Positions 22,507-29,959 of a stretch of DNA of 30,364 bases are shown here, piece by piece. Below the pieces are notes generated by a model. That model was not told the origin of the DNA. It saw only the letters and a list, made by a program, of their open reading frames with translations, and did not search any database. Position numbers and translations under genes: made by a program. Each line of letters starts with the position of its first letter. Positions within the stretch are counted from its first letter, which is position 1. The stretch comes from UBA10133 sp964348455 (GTDB lineage: Bacteria > Patescibacteriota > Microgenomatia > UBA1400 > MFAQ01), in NCBI GenBank assembly GCA_964348455.1, contig CAYGCQ010000013.1:1-30364 (forward strand). Reading direction: 5' to 3'.

Positions 22507-24141
22507 ATGGCAAAACAAATAATTTTCGCCGAAGAGGCACGTACTAAATTAGTCGCCGGTGTCAACAAGCTTGCCCGCGCCGTCGTCACCACCCTAGGAC
22601 CCAAAGGACGCAACGTCGCTATAGATAAAAAATGGGGAGCTCCAACAGTTCTTCACGATGGTGTTTCTGTCGCTAAAGAAGTCGAGCTGTCTGACCCTTT
22701 TGAGAACATGGGTGCTCAGCTTGTAAAAGAAGCTGCCAGTAAGACCAACGACATTGCTGGCGATGGCACCACAACCGCAACCTTACTTGCTCAGCAAATT
22801 GTTCTTGCTGGTATGAAAAACATTACTGCCGGAGCTAATCCCATGCAGATGAAACGAGGTATCGATAAAGCTGTTACCGCGATAGTTGCGCAGTTACAAA
22901 AAATTAAAACAGACCTTTCTGAAAGTGATTGGGAAGCTGTTGCCACCATTTCGGCACAAAATCCGGAAATTGGTGCCAAAATAGCTGAAGCTCTAAAGCT
23001 TGTAGGCAGAGATGGTGTGGTTACTGTCGAAGAGTCAAAGGGTATGGAGTTCGAGATTGAGCACAAAGATGGAATGCAGTTTGATAAAGGTTATGCTTCG
23101 GCGTACTTTGTGACCGACCCTGCAAGTATGGAAGCTGCTATCGAAAATCCGTATATCCTAATAACAGATCAAAAGATTTCTGCTATTAGTGATCTTCTTC
23201 CTTTCTTGGAGAACACTATGAAAATCAGTAAGAACATTGTCATCATTGCTGATGATATCGAAGGAGAAGCTTTGGCTACTCTAGTGGTTAACAAAATGAG
23301 AGGAACCTTTAACATCCTTGCTGTCAAAGCCCCGGCTTTTGGCGATAGGCGAAAAGCGCTTCTTCAGGACATCGCCATTCTTACTGGTGGTACTTTAGTT
23401 TCCGAGGACACCGGTAGGAAACTAGACTCCGTCACCATGGAAGACCTCGGTCGAGCAGATAGAGTTTGGTCCGACAAAGACAATACTCAAATAATTGGTG
23501 GCAAAGGTGATCCAAAAGCTCTCAAAGCTAGGTTAGATCAGATTCGACACGAGTTGGAAAAATCCACCTCCGAATTCGATAAAGACAAATTAGCCGAACG
23601 TGTAGCCAAGCTTGCCGGCGGTGTCGCCGTCATCAAGGTTGGTGCTGCTACAGAAGTTGAGCTAAATGAGCTCAAGGAACGCGTCAAGGACGCGGTTGGA
23701 GCTACCAAAGCTGCCATCGACGAAGGTATCGTCCCTGGTGGTGGTGTTGCTCTTATCCGCGCAGGCCAAGCCCTTAAAGCAATTAAGGCTGACAATTCAG
23801 ACGAAGAAGTTGGTATTGAGATAGTTAAACAATCACTTTCACAACCTCTCCGTTGGTTAGCTAAGAATGCTGGTGCCGACGATGGTTGGGTGGTTAAAAA
23901 GGTTGAAGAGAACAAAAGCACTTCATATGGATTTAACTCACTTACTCTTGAATTCGAAGACATGCTCAAAGCCGGCATCTTGGATCCAGTCAAAGTGACT
24001 CGCTCAGCCCTCCAGAACGCCGCTTCCGTCGCTAGCATGATACTTACTACCGAATGTCTAATCACCGACATTCCGGAAGAGAAGAGCTCTGCCACCCCTG
24101 ACATGAGTGGTATGGGTGGGATGAACGGCATGGGGATGTAA
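22507..24141 (+). CDS. groEL: chaperonin GroEL
   Basis: This 544-aa protein is a full-length 60-kDa chaperonin. It keeps AKQIIFAEEARTKLVAGVNKLA at the start, VTTLGPKGRNVAIDKKWGAPT, NDIAGDGTTTATLLAQ (ATP-binding, catalytic Asp), the apical-domain block with AILTGGTLVSEDTG, KLAGGVAVIKVGAATEVELNE, and DEGIVPGGGVALIRA. It ends in a Gly-Met tail (MSGMGGMNGMGM). It is co-transcribed with groES. A palindromic repeat and a hairpin terminator follow. Confidence 0.97.
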   Translation: MAKQIIFAEEARTKLVAGVNKLARAVVTTLGPKGRNVAIDKKWGAPTVLHDGVSVAKEVELSDPFENMGAQLVKEAASKTNDIAGDGTTTATLLAQQIVLAGMKNITAGANPMQMKRGIDKAVTAIVAQLQKIKTDLSESDWEAVATISAQNPEIGAKIAEALKLVGRDGVVTVEESKGMEFEIEHKDGMQFDKGYASAYFVTDPASMEAAIENPYILITDQKISAISDLLPFLENTMKISKNIVIIADDIEGEALATLVVNKMRGTFNILAVKAPAFGDRRKALLQDIAILTGGTLVSEDTGRKLDSVTMEDLGRADRVWSDKDNTQIIGGKGDPKALKARLDQIRHELEKSTSEFDKDKLAERVAKLAGGVAVIKVGAATEVELNELKERVKDAVGATKAAIDEGIVPGGGVALIRAGQALKAIKADNSDEEVGIEIVKQSLSQPLRWLAKNAGADDGWVVKKVEENKSTSYGFNSLTLEFEDMLKAGILDPVKVTRSALQNAASVASMILTTECLITDIPEEKSSATPDMSGMGGMNGMGM

Positions 24142-24153
24142 TCCAATCACTTT

Positions 24154-24180
24154 GTCATTCCCGACGTGATCGGGAATCCA
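24154..24180 (+). repeat. palindromic repeat downstream of groEL
   Basis: GTCATTCCCGACGTGATCGGGAATCCA, located 12 nt after the groEL stop. Confidence 0.88.
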
Positions 24181-24197
24181 TCTCATCATTACAAACC

Positions 24198-24229
24198 AAA
24201 AAAGACCTCGCAAATGCGGGGTCTTTTTT
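24198..24229. terminator. groESL terminator
   Basis: AAAAAAGACC-TCGC-AAAT-GCGG-GGTCTTTTTT is a strong hairpin with a T-run after groEL. It may also act on the opposing strand. Confidence 0.9.
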
Positions 24230-24456
24230 ATTATCTTGTGTCTGTATTGGTAGTTCTGAAATTATTAGCTATAGATGTATTTAAGTCGCCTGTGTCACGA
24301 GAAGGTAACTGGCTTAGTAAAACTCATTAAGGTAAGTAACTCCAAACCACAGAATAATATACTAAGAAAATATTTATCCACAGAAAAACTGACTTATCCA
24401 CAGAACAGAAATAACGGATAAACCAATACAAATCAAGTGGAAAACTATTTGAATCC
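24230..24456. other. noncoding spacer with two DnaA boxes
   Basis: There is no gene between the groEL terminator and the M23 peptidase, which is read towards groEL. Two perfect TTATCCACA boxes lie at 24374-24382 and 24394-24402 in the same orientation, exactly 20 bp apart, in an A/T-rich stretch, with a further CGGATAAA nearby. Confidence 0.55.
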
Positions 24457-25083
24457 TTATTTAGCCTCAGCCATTCGGATTTTGGTAAACGTCAGATATC
24501 CTCGGGGATTAACCGTTCGACCATTTTTTATGATCTCGATATGTAGATGTGGTCCAGTGGTTCTACCTGTCAGACCAACCTCTCCCAACACCATATCGGT
24601 GGTTACTTTTTCACCTTCCTCTACAAAGATTTTTCCCATGTGGGCATACAAAGTTTTTAGGCCATTTCCGTGGTCAACGATCACAGATCTACCATAATCC
24701 CATCTGGTATAGCTCACAGCAACGATCACCCCATCTTTTAGTGGATGAATCTTAGAACCTAGGGAAGCTGTTATATCCATACCTGCGTGTCCGAGGTGAA
24801 ATTCCTGCGAAACACCAGTGTTTATGGGTAAAACATTTACGAGAGATTTTTTGGTTTCAATAACTACATTTTGATCAAATGGCTGGATGTTCACAGATGC
24901 AAGCACAGACTGATCTCCAGGCAATATAAACAATCCTGATGCCAGGGAAGTAACTGAAATGACCCCGCCCAAGGCGGCCTTTAGATTTCTTTTTTCAAAC
25001 ATCGGCCTGAAGAACTTGGAAAGAGGGTTCGATGTTATTTTTATTGGTTGTATTCGTATCATATACGCGGGAAATACCCGCAT
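24457..25083 (-). CDS. M23-family (LytM) metallopeptidase
   Basis: This 208-aa protein is predicted to be membrane-anchored or exported through a hydrophobic segment at about 34-55 (LKAALGGVISVTSLASGLFI). The peptidase domain (about 90-200) has the zinc ligands His99 and Asp103 (HAGMD), His148 (YAHMG) and the HxH motif His179/His181 (GPHLHIEI). Such LytM enzymes cut peptidoglycan cross-links. The N-terminus before the anchor is short and basic; ATG 25083 or the in-frame ATG at 25062 may be used. A TTGACA-18-TATGAT promoter lies upstream with a leader of about 30 nt. It is divergent from pgk. Confidence 0.9.
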   Translation of the reverse strand: MRVFPAYMIRIQPIKITSNPLSKFFRPMFEKRNLKAALGGVISVTSLASGLFILPGDQSVLASVNIQPFDQNVVIETKKSLVNVLPINTGVSQEFHLGHAGMDITASLGSKIHPLKDGVIVAVSYTRWDYGRSVIVDHGNGLKTLYAHMGKIFVEEGEKVTTDMVLGEVGLTGRTTGPHLHIEIIKNGRTVNPRGYLTFTKIRMAEAK

Positions 25084-25120
25084 AAGAACAAAAAATGCTC
25101 GAGTTACTCAAGCGACGGGT

Positions 25121-25150
25121 ATCATACCATATCAGACCGCCTCATGTCAA
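25121..25150 (-). promoter_or_regulatory. promoter of the M23 peptidase gene
   Basis: On the minus strand, TTGACA (25150-25145), an 18-nt spacer and TATGAT (25126-25121). This is one of the best consensus matches in the window. Confidence 0.75.
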
Positions 25151-25172
25151 GCCAATGGGTTCTAAAATCGAC

Positions 25173-25201
25173 TTGTCCTGAGCCTGCGGAGGGGATACAC
25201 T
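25173..25201 (+). promoter_or_regulatory. promoter of pgk
   Basis: TTGTCC at 25173-25178, a 17-nt spacer and TACACT at 25196-25201, ending 7 nt before ATG 25208. The -35 lies in ACTTGTCCTGAGCCTG, which resembles the start of another widespread intergenic repeat. Confidence 0.6.
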
Positions 25202-25207
25202 CTATAT

Positions 25208-26179
25208 ATGTTTACAGTTGATGATATAAAAGGTAAGAATATCCTCCTCAGAGCCGATCTAGATGTGCCTATCCAGGCTGGGAAGGTGGAGAATAGTTTT
25301 CGATTAGAGGCACTCCTCCCCACACTAAAAATATGCCTCGAAAACGCTCATAGAACTTGCCTGATGGGGCACTTGGGTCGTCCGGAGGGTAAAGATTCAG
25401 CTTTTAGCCTTGCGCCTGTTCGAGAGGAGTTAAAAAGGCTGATAAATCAAGAGATTCCTCTTATAGTTTCGGGTTTTTCTCCAGGGGAGTGTTGGACAGG
25501 GGAATTCCCCCTGAGCATAATGGAGAACTTAAGGTTCGACCCCCGAGAAGAAAATATTAGTAGGGAATTCGCTGAGGAACTGAGCAGGGGTGCCGATTTA
25601 TACATCTACGAAGCCTTTGCTAATTACAGACCTTCTACTAGTCTCCATAAAATACCCGAAGTTCTGCCTACACGCACAGGACTTCAGTTTGATAGGGAAG
25701 TCGCTACCCTCAAAAAGATTCTAACTGAACCTGTTCACCCTACTCTACTTCTAGTTTCGGGTGCCAAGCCGGACAAGCTCGAAATGATTCAACAAATCAC
25801 CCACAGGTTTGATAAAGTCCTTGTGGGTGGCAAGTTTGCCTCTCCTGACCACCTCACCCCGGACGGCAAGGATCTAAACGAAGAAGCCACTTCCCTATTC
25901 AAAAAAGCCATTTCCGAAGCTAAAACAATAGTCCTAAATGGTCCTCTTGGCCTCTATGAGGACGGTGTCCACGCCAAAGCCACGCAAGAGGTGCTTGAAG
26001 CCCTCAAAAGTGCCTCTGCTTTTACGGTCTTAGGTGGTGGAGATACTCTGGCCGCCATCCCCGACCTCGGATTCAGATATACCGATTTCGATTTTGTCAG
26101 TACCGGCGGCGGCGCCATGCTCGACTATCTGTTTACGGGTACTCACCCCCTCTTGGACATACTTAGCGAAATGCCTTAA
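25208..26179 (+). CDS. pgk: phosphoglycerate kinase, shortened and divergent
   Basis: The enzyme converts 1,3-bisphosphoglycerate and ADP to 3-phosphoglycerate and ATP. At 323 aa it is well below the usual 385-415. Recognisable blocks are LLRADLDVP (13-21; the family has RVDFNVP, so Asn is Asp here), MGHLGRPEG, IMENLRFDPREE, YEAFANYRPSTS (family AFGTAHRAHAS), SGAKPDKLEMIQ, LNGPLGLYE, FTVLGGGDTLAA and FVSTGGGAMLDYL. Both Rossmann-like lobes are present but loops and helices are trimmed. The key Arg, Lys and Gly-rich nucleotide sites are retained, so activity is plausible. The gap gene lies 1.35 kb downstream, after the small-protein cassette. Predicted leaderless start. Confidence 0.88.
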   Translation: MFTVDDIKGKNILLRADLDVPIQAGKVENSFRLEALLPTLKICLENAHRTCLMGHLGRPEGKDSAFSLAPVREELKRLINQEIPLIVSGFSPGECWTGEFPLSIMENLRFDPREENISREFAEELSRGADLYIYEAFANYRPSTSLHKIPEVLPTRTGLQFDREVATLKKILTEPVHPTLLLVSGAKPDKLEMIQQITHRFDKVLVGGKFASPDHLTPDGKDLNEEATSLFKKAISEAKTIVLNGPLGLYEDGVHAKATQEVLEALKSASAFTVLGGGDTLAAIPDLGFRYTDFDFVSTGGGAMLDYLFTGTHPLLDILSEMP

Positions 26180-26200
26180 ATCTCTAAAAGGCCCTATAGC

Positions 26201-26229
26201 TAGACAATTTATTCATTCAGGCGTAAAAT
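26201..26229 (+). promoter_or_regulatory. promoter of the small-membrane-protein cassette
   Basis: TAGACA at 26201-26206, an exact 17-nt spacer and TAAAAT at 26224-26229. It leaves a leader of about 32 nt with AAGGAGG at 26252-26258, unlike the leaderless genes around it. Confidence 0.65.
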
Positions 26230-26267
26230 TCACCTATTCTAAATTTTTTCGAAGGAGGTTCCTTAAA

Positions 26268-26441
26268 ATGAAAATAATAGGGTGGGCAGCTCTTTTGCTG
26301 GCCATTGCTTTTGTTATTGGGTTTATCGTCAAGTTTCCGATATTGTCGTTGTTAATCATTACGCTCGCAGTCGGAATCCCAAGTACAGCATTTGTTCTCT
26401 ATATGACTGGCTTCTTCAGCGATCGTGGCCCAATCCTCTAA
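26268..26441 (+). CDS. small membrane protein 1 (57 aa)
   Basis: I do not recognise it. MKIIGWAALLLAIAFVIGFI and the following ILSLLIITLAVGIPSTAFVL form two membrane segments, ending SDRGPIL. The start is fixed by a strong AAGGAGG 9 nt upstream; the frame is open further upstream, but that part overlaps pgk in another frame. It is the first of five small hydrophobic ORFs with Shine-Dalgarno sites between pgk and gap. The next begins 13 nt after its stop. Confidence 0.7.
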   Translation: MKIIGWAALLLAIAFVIGFIVKFPILSLLIITLAVGIPSTAFVLYMTGFFSDRGPIL

Positions 26442-26454
26442 GAAAGGAGTACTC

Positions 26455-26679
26455 ATGACCCTTACAAAATACGCAATTAAGCTCATCATAATAATGGCCG
26501 CTTTTTTAATTTTTTCCGGTTGGCCAGTCTGCTATGTTATTGGGCTTATTCCCTGGCCTTCTCTCGCTTCCTTCGTCTGGTGGCAGGCAGCCAGCGCTTG
26601 GACTGTAGCAATTTCACTAATTTCTTCAGTCTCAATTGGCCTTCTGGAGCTAGGTGAACGAAAATCAAAGTGGTTTTAG
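26455..26679 (+). CDS. small membrane protein 2 (74 aa)
   Basis: Starting at ATG 26455 (MTLTKYAIKLIIIMAAFLIF), preceded by AAAGGAG at 26443-26449. It has two membrane segments (about 7-32 and 45-65), with PWPSLASFVWWQAASAWTVA between and in the second, and a charged tail GERKSKWF. The WQAA-containing segment resembles that of the third small protein, suggesting distant paralogs. Function unknown. Confidence 0.68.
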   Translation: MTLTKYAIKLIIIMAAFLIFSGWPVCYVIGLIPWPSLASFVWWQAASAWTVAISLISSVSIGLLELGERKSKWF

Positions 26680-26689
26680 CCCCATAACA

Positions 26690-26718
26690 TTGACAAAATC
26701 ACTATTTTGTGCTAACAT
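26690..26718 (+). promoter_or_regulatory. promoter of small membrane protein 3
   Basis: Consensus TTGACA at 26690-26695, an exact 17-nt spacer, and TAACAT at 26713-26718. The leader of about 45 nt carries AGGAG at 26760-26764. Confidence 0.78.
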
Positions 26719-26770
26719 TCCCCCAACTGAACCGCAAACCGCAGTTCAAATTCTTTAACAGGAGTACCAA

Positions 26771-27040
26771 ATGAATAATAACTTTCGAGATTCCCTTCCG
26801 AAACGTGAGGATAACTCAAGTGTGTTGGAATACGCCATATCGCTCATGCTCGTTGCGATTACCGTAATTTTTGCCAGCGGATGTTTTGGCGGCTGTCTCA
26901 CCTACATCCTCGGCCCCATTGTCCTCGGCGCCATCCTTGCCTTAGTCCTGCCTATCTTCGGGATCCAAGTCGCATTTTGGCAGGCAGCCCTGGGTGTTCT
27001 CGTTGTCAGAATCTTAATCCGATTTTTCCTCAAAAAGTAA
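26771..27040 (+). CDS. small membrane protein 3 (89 aa)
   Basis: I do not recognise it. A polar N-terminus (MNNNFRDSLPKREDNSSV) is followed by two or three membrane segments: YAISLMLVAITVIFASGCF, LGPIVLGAILALVLPIFGI and AFWQAALGVLVVRILIRFF, ending in LKK. Two cysteines lie in SGCFGGC. It has its own strong promoter, a Shine-Dalgarno site and a terminator at 27056-27086, so it is an independent transcription unit. Confidence 0.75.
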   Translation: MNNNFRDSLPKREDNSSVLEYAISLMLVAITVIFASGCFGGCLTYILGPIVLGAILALVLPIFGIQVAFWQAALGVLVVRILIRFFLKK

Positions 27041-27055
27041 CCTGAATAGTCAGAC

Positions 27056-27086
27056 AAAAGCTCCCGAATAATTTCGGGAGCTTTTT
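27056..27086 (+). terminator. terminator after small membrane protein 3
   Basis: AAAAGCTCCCGAA-TAAT-TTCGGGAGCTTTTT is a near-perfect hairpin with a T-run. Confidence 0.92.
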
Positions 27087-27127
27087 ATTTGTCAAAATGC
27101 CGAGACTAGTGCATATCCGCCACGGAG

Positions 27128-27133
27128 TATAAT
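27128..27133 (+). promoter_or_regulatory. -10 box of small membrane protein 4
   Basis: A perfect TATAAT, with a leader of about 30 nt containing AAGGAGG at 27153-27159. No good -35 is visible. Confidence 0.5.
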
Positions 27134-27169
27134 TCACCCTAGATTAATTTTTAAGGAGGTACTTTTACA

Positions 27170-27346
27170 ATGACAACAGGAATCCTAATATTATTCGGTT
27201 CGATTATTCTCTTAATTCTCGATATCAAATTGATCATGGAAAACGATAAAGCTTTCGGGTTTTTAAAACTCCTCGGCGTCCTACTAATTTTTGTCCTATT
27301 TTGGGGAAATGTTTTCACTTCAGTTACAACATCCTTCCCGTCCTGA
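27170..27346 (+). CDS. small membrane protein 4 (58 aa)
   Basis: ATG 27170 is 10 nt after AAGGAGG. The protein (MTTGILILFGSIILLILDIK ... KLLGVLLIFVLFWGNVF) has two membrane segments separated by a short charged loop (LIMENDKAFG) and ends TTSFPS. Its stop codon overlaps the start of the next ORF as TGATG, which suggests translational coupling. Function unknown. Confidence 0.65.
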   Translation: MTTGILILFGSIILLILDIKLIMENDKAFGFLKLLGVLLIFVLFWGNVFTSVTTSFPS

Positions 27347-27435
27347 TGTACATTCCTGCTTCCTATGAGATCGGATCTGTAATAGGAATTATCTTGGTTG
27401 TCATCTACCTCACCAGGTTTTTTTCTCCAAGATAA
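27346..27435 (+). CDS. membrane microprotein (29 aa)
   Basis: ATG at 27346 overlaps the preceding TGA by one base. It encodes MYIPASYEIGSVIGIILVVI and ends YLTRFFSPR, a single membrane segment with a basic end. Overlap-coupled translation and the terminator directly after it support the reading, but the short length keeps this tentative. It could also be the rest of the upstream protein after a frameshift. Confidence 0.5.
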   Translation: MYIPASYEIGSVIGIILVVIYLTRFFSPR

Positions 27436-27451
27436 ACCACCTATCTTCGTC

Positions 27452-27476
27452 ACCTCACCTTTTGGTGAGGTTTTTT
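27452..27476 (+). terminator. terminator after the small-protein cassette
   Basis: ACCTCACC-TTTT-GGTGAGGT followed by TTTTT. It insulates the gap gene from the cassette. Confidence 0.9.
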
Positions 27477-27529
27477 GTGGCCCACTCCTCTTTGTGCTAA
27501 AGTTTAATTAGTTACTTTTTACTGCCCTT

Positions 27530-28618
27530 ATGATAAATTTTTCCATCAATGGTTTTGGACGCATTGGTCGCTCGGCTACTCGCGTCTGGCTCTCAAGTCA
27601 CCTCGAAGAATCAAATCTCGTCGCCATCAACACTTCCGGTTCTCAAGGGGTGGCTGGTTGGGCGTATCTCTTAAAATACGACACTGCTTATGGTCCAATT
27701 CCTTATGAAATTAATGCTGAGGAAGTCCAAAAACCAGACCAAGTCACCGACTCCAACCCCTTACTCGGATATTTAAATATCAAGCACCCGACCAAGGCTC
27801 TGCGCATCCCAGTTCTGGCTCAAAGAGATCCTTCTCGAATCCCCTGGGATAAATATCAGACGGAAATTGTTATTGAGTCGACTGGTGCTTTTACCTCTTT
27901 AGAAAAAGCTATTCTTCACATTTGCGGCGGAGTAAAGATGGTTGTTCTTTCAGCTCCGGCCAAAGGCCCTGGAGTTCCTACTGCTGTTTTGGGAGTAAAT
28001 GAAAAGGAAATATTTAAAAAAGATCGCGTCAACACAATATCTGTCATCAGCAATGCTTCTTGTACCACGAACAGTGTTGCTCCAGTTGCTTCCCTCCTCC
28101 ATGAAAAACTTGGGATTCTCAAAGCCATGCTTACAACTGTCCACGGCTACACCGATGATCAAAACTTACAAGACAACTCCCATCGAGACCTTCGTCGTTC
28201 TAGGGCGGCAGCTATGAATATCGTTCCGACTAGTACTGGTGCTGCAGTTGCCGCTACTCTTGCAATTCCGGATTTAAAAGGGTTGTTTGACGGTATTTCT
28301 CTTAGAGTCCCAGTTCTTACTGGCTCAGTCACTGACTTTACCTTTATAACTCAGCGGTCCACCTCGGTTGAAGAAATAAATCAGATTTTTATCGATGCTT
28401 CCAGAACACCAAAGTACAAAGGTATCTTGGCCGTCACAGATGAGCCTATTGTTTCTTCGGATATTGTTGGTAGATCTGAGTCCAGCATCGTTGATCTAGA
28501 AATGACTAGGGTAGTAGACGGCACCATGGTAAAAGTCTTAGCTTGGTATGACAACGAGTGGGGCTACGCCAATCGACTCGTGGAAGAAACTATCAAGGTT
28601 GGAAAAGCTTTGGAATAA
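27530..28618 (+). CDS. gap: glyceraldehyde-3-phosphate dehydrogenase, type I
   Basis: This 362-aa NAD(P)-dependent enzyme oxidises glyceraldehyde 3-phosphate to 1,3-bisphosphoglycerate, the substrate of the phosphoglycerate kinase encoded upstream. Its features are the NAD-binding NGFGRIGR (7-14), the catalytic Cys178 in SNASCTTNSVAP, His205 in TTVHGYTDDQ, RAAAMNIVPTSTGAA, and WYDNEWGYANRLVE near the C-terminus. It is slightly longer than the usual 330-340 aa because of an insertion around residues 40-95. The start is ATG 27530, shortly after the cassette terminator, without a Shine-Dalgarno sequence. A weak TTTACT lies 7 nt upstream. Confidence 0.95.
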   Translation: MINFSINGFGRIGRSATRVWLSSHLEESNLVAINTSGSQGVAGWAYLLKYDTAYGPIPYEINAEEVQKPDQVTDSNPLLGYLNIKHPTKALRIPVLAQRDPSRIPWDKYQTEIVIESTGAFTSLEKAILHICGGVKMVVLSAPAKGPGVPTAVLGVNEKEIFKKDRVNTISVISNASCTTNSVAPVASLLHEKLGILKAMLTTVHGYTDDQNLQDNSHRDLRRSRAAAMNIVPTSTGAAVAATLAIPDLKGLFDGISLRVPVLTGSVTDFTFITQRSTSVEEINQIFIDASRTPKYKGILAVTDEPIVSSDIVGRSESSIVDLEMTRVVDGTMVKVLAWYDNEWGYANRLVEETIKVGKALE

Positions 28619-28631
28619 TATCCGACAATCC

Positions 28632-29909
28632 TTACTCATAGACCACCACATCCATCCCCGGAAAAGATTTGTCATATACTTCCTTACTGTCCCCTGGTGA
28701 CAGAGCCACACACCCCCCTGTTTTTCTACTGCCGATATAGTTTCCAAAGCGATATATCTTTTCACCTTCCACTAATTTATACGGTAATTCATGAATCCCT
28801 AGGTAAGCGCTCAAATCCTCACGGTAATCGAAAGCCATCCACCAAGGCATCCAAACATTAAAGATTGCCGAAAAACCCATTGGAATTTTGTTTTTTATTT
28901 TATAAGTACCAACCTGTGTTGGATACCTTAAACCCGTTGAAACGCTGTAGCTCTTATACAGTTCTCCTTTTTCGAAGAAAAACATTTTTTGCTGAGATAG
29001 ATCCACCTCGATATATTTATCCGCAATATCACCAGCGGTGTTGGGTCCACTATCAATTCCCAAAACTACAGGCTTCGGTATCCCATCGTTATACCTCGAC
29101 TCTAAATTATCGGCAATTAACTTTGTTGGCCAGTCCGGCACATCATTCACACCATTGTTCACTAATATCCTTGAGACCACATTCTTATCCACATCAAAGG
29201 ATAGTGTTCTAAAAAGATCCTCCGTTTTTACTTCAAGTAAGTCCAGGATATCTTTTGGCTCAATAGCAATTTTTTGACCATTTGCCCCAAATACAACTTC
29301 AATTGGTTTATTGATTGTTGCTTGTAATTTCTTGTTTACACTCTCTACAGTATTTTCCAGCTCATTACTTTGATCAATCATATTTACAAACTTAGGTTTT
29401 TTCCCGACATCCGAAAAAGTTACAAGTTTTGCCAGCAGATCAACAGTATCGATTACGGATTTTCTCTTGTTTACTTGGTACTCGAACAACCCAAGACTCT
29501 TGTTGTATGAAATACTTTCATTCACCAACGGTTTAACTGGAAATTTTTCTATTACCAGCCTGTCAAAATCTTCCCCAAATGTAAAAACAGGCTGGATTAA
29601 TGTCGTTCGAACCGGAGAAGCCCACCAGTTGTACAGTAGAGTTGTAATGTTCTTAATCTCAAGCCCTTTCATTGTTTGTTCGACATCTAGTGACATTTCC
29701 AAGTCTATATACCTTATCTTCGTTTCTTTGCCTTCAACGACAACATTAACACCCTCCCTGTTTTTGGTTTCTAGAAATGAGCGAACAAATATTTTCGGCC
29801 AAAAAGAAATATTTATCTGGGACAAATAAGTGTTCGGCCAGACCAAGCCATACAATCCACCTATCAAAATAAAAAAAACAATGAATACTCCAACGATCAA
29901 AGTTCTCAC
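28632..29909 (-). CDS. L,D-transpeptidase (YkuD family)
   Basis: This 425-aa protein is predicted to be membrane-anchored (about 3-24, TLIVGVFIVFFILIGGLYGL). The middle resembles the PG_binding_4 domain also seen in the VanW protein. The C-terminal YkuD domain (about 300-425) begins YIEVDLSQQKMFFFEKGEL and holds His373 (LGIHELP) and the catalytic Cys400 in SRKTGGCVALSPGD. Such enzymes form 3-3 peptidoglycan cross-links or attach proteins to the wall. The start is GTG 29909, 7 nt after a TATATT box on the minus strand. It is convergent with gap, with no terminator seen in the 13-nt gap. Confidence 0.92.
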   Translation of the reverse strand: MRTLIVGVFIVFFILIGGLYGLVWPNTYLSQINISFWPKIFVRSFLETKNREGVNVVVEGKETKIRYIDLEMSLDVEQTMKGLEIKNITTLLYNWWASPVRTTLIQPVFTFGEDFDRLVIEKFPVKPLVNESISYNKSLGLFEYQVNKRKSVIDTVDLLAKLVTFSDVGKKPKFVNMIDQSNELENTVESVNKKLQATINKPIEVVFGANGQKIAIEPKDILDLLEVKTEDLFRTLSFDVDKNVVSRILVNNGVNDVPDWPTKLIADNLESRYNDGIPKPVVLGIDSGPNTAGDIADKYIEVDLSQQKMFFFEKGELYKSYSVSTGLRYPTQVGTYKIKNKIPMGFSAIFNVWMPWWMAFDYREDLSAYLGIHELPYKLVEGEKIYRFGNYIGSRKTGGCVALSPGDSKEVYDKSFPGMDVVVYE

Positions 29910-29915
29910 TTATCC

Positions 29916-29921
29916 AATATA
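29916..29921 (-). promoter_or_regulatory. -10 box of the L,D-transpeptidase gene
   Basis: TATATT on the minus strand ends 7 nt before the GTG start. Predicted leaderless. Confidence 0.5.
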
Positions 29922-29959
29922 GACGGATTCTCTACTTTTAAAAAGTCCTCTATCTATTG

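Noticed and set aside
23538..24146. 202-codon ORF antisense to groEL
   Set aside because: It is a shadow of the groEL coding sequence; low-complexity Ser/Ala-rich translation.
29185..29193. DnaA box TTATCCACA inside the L,D-transpeptidase gene
   Set aside because: It is a single site within coding sequence, with no second box or A/T-rich unwinding region nearby.
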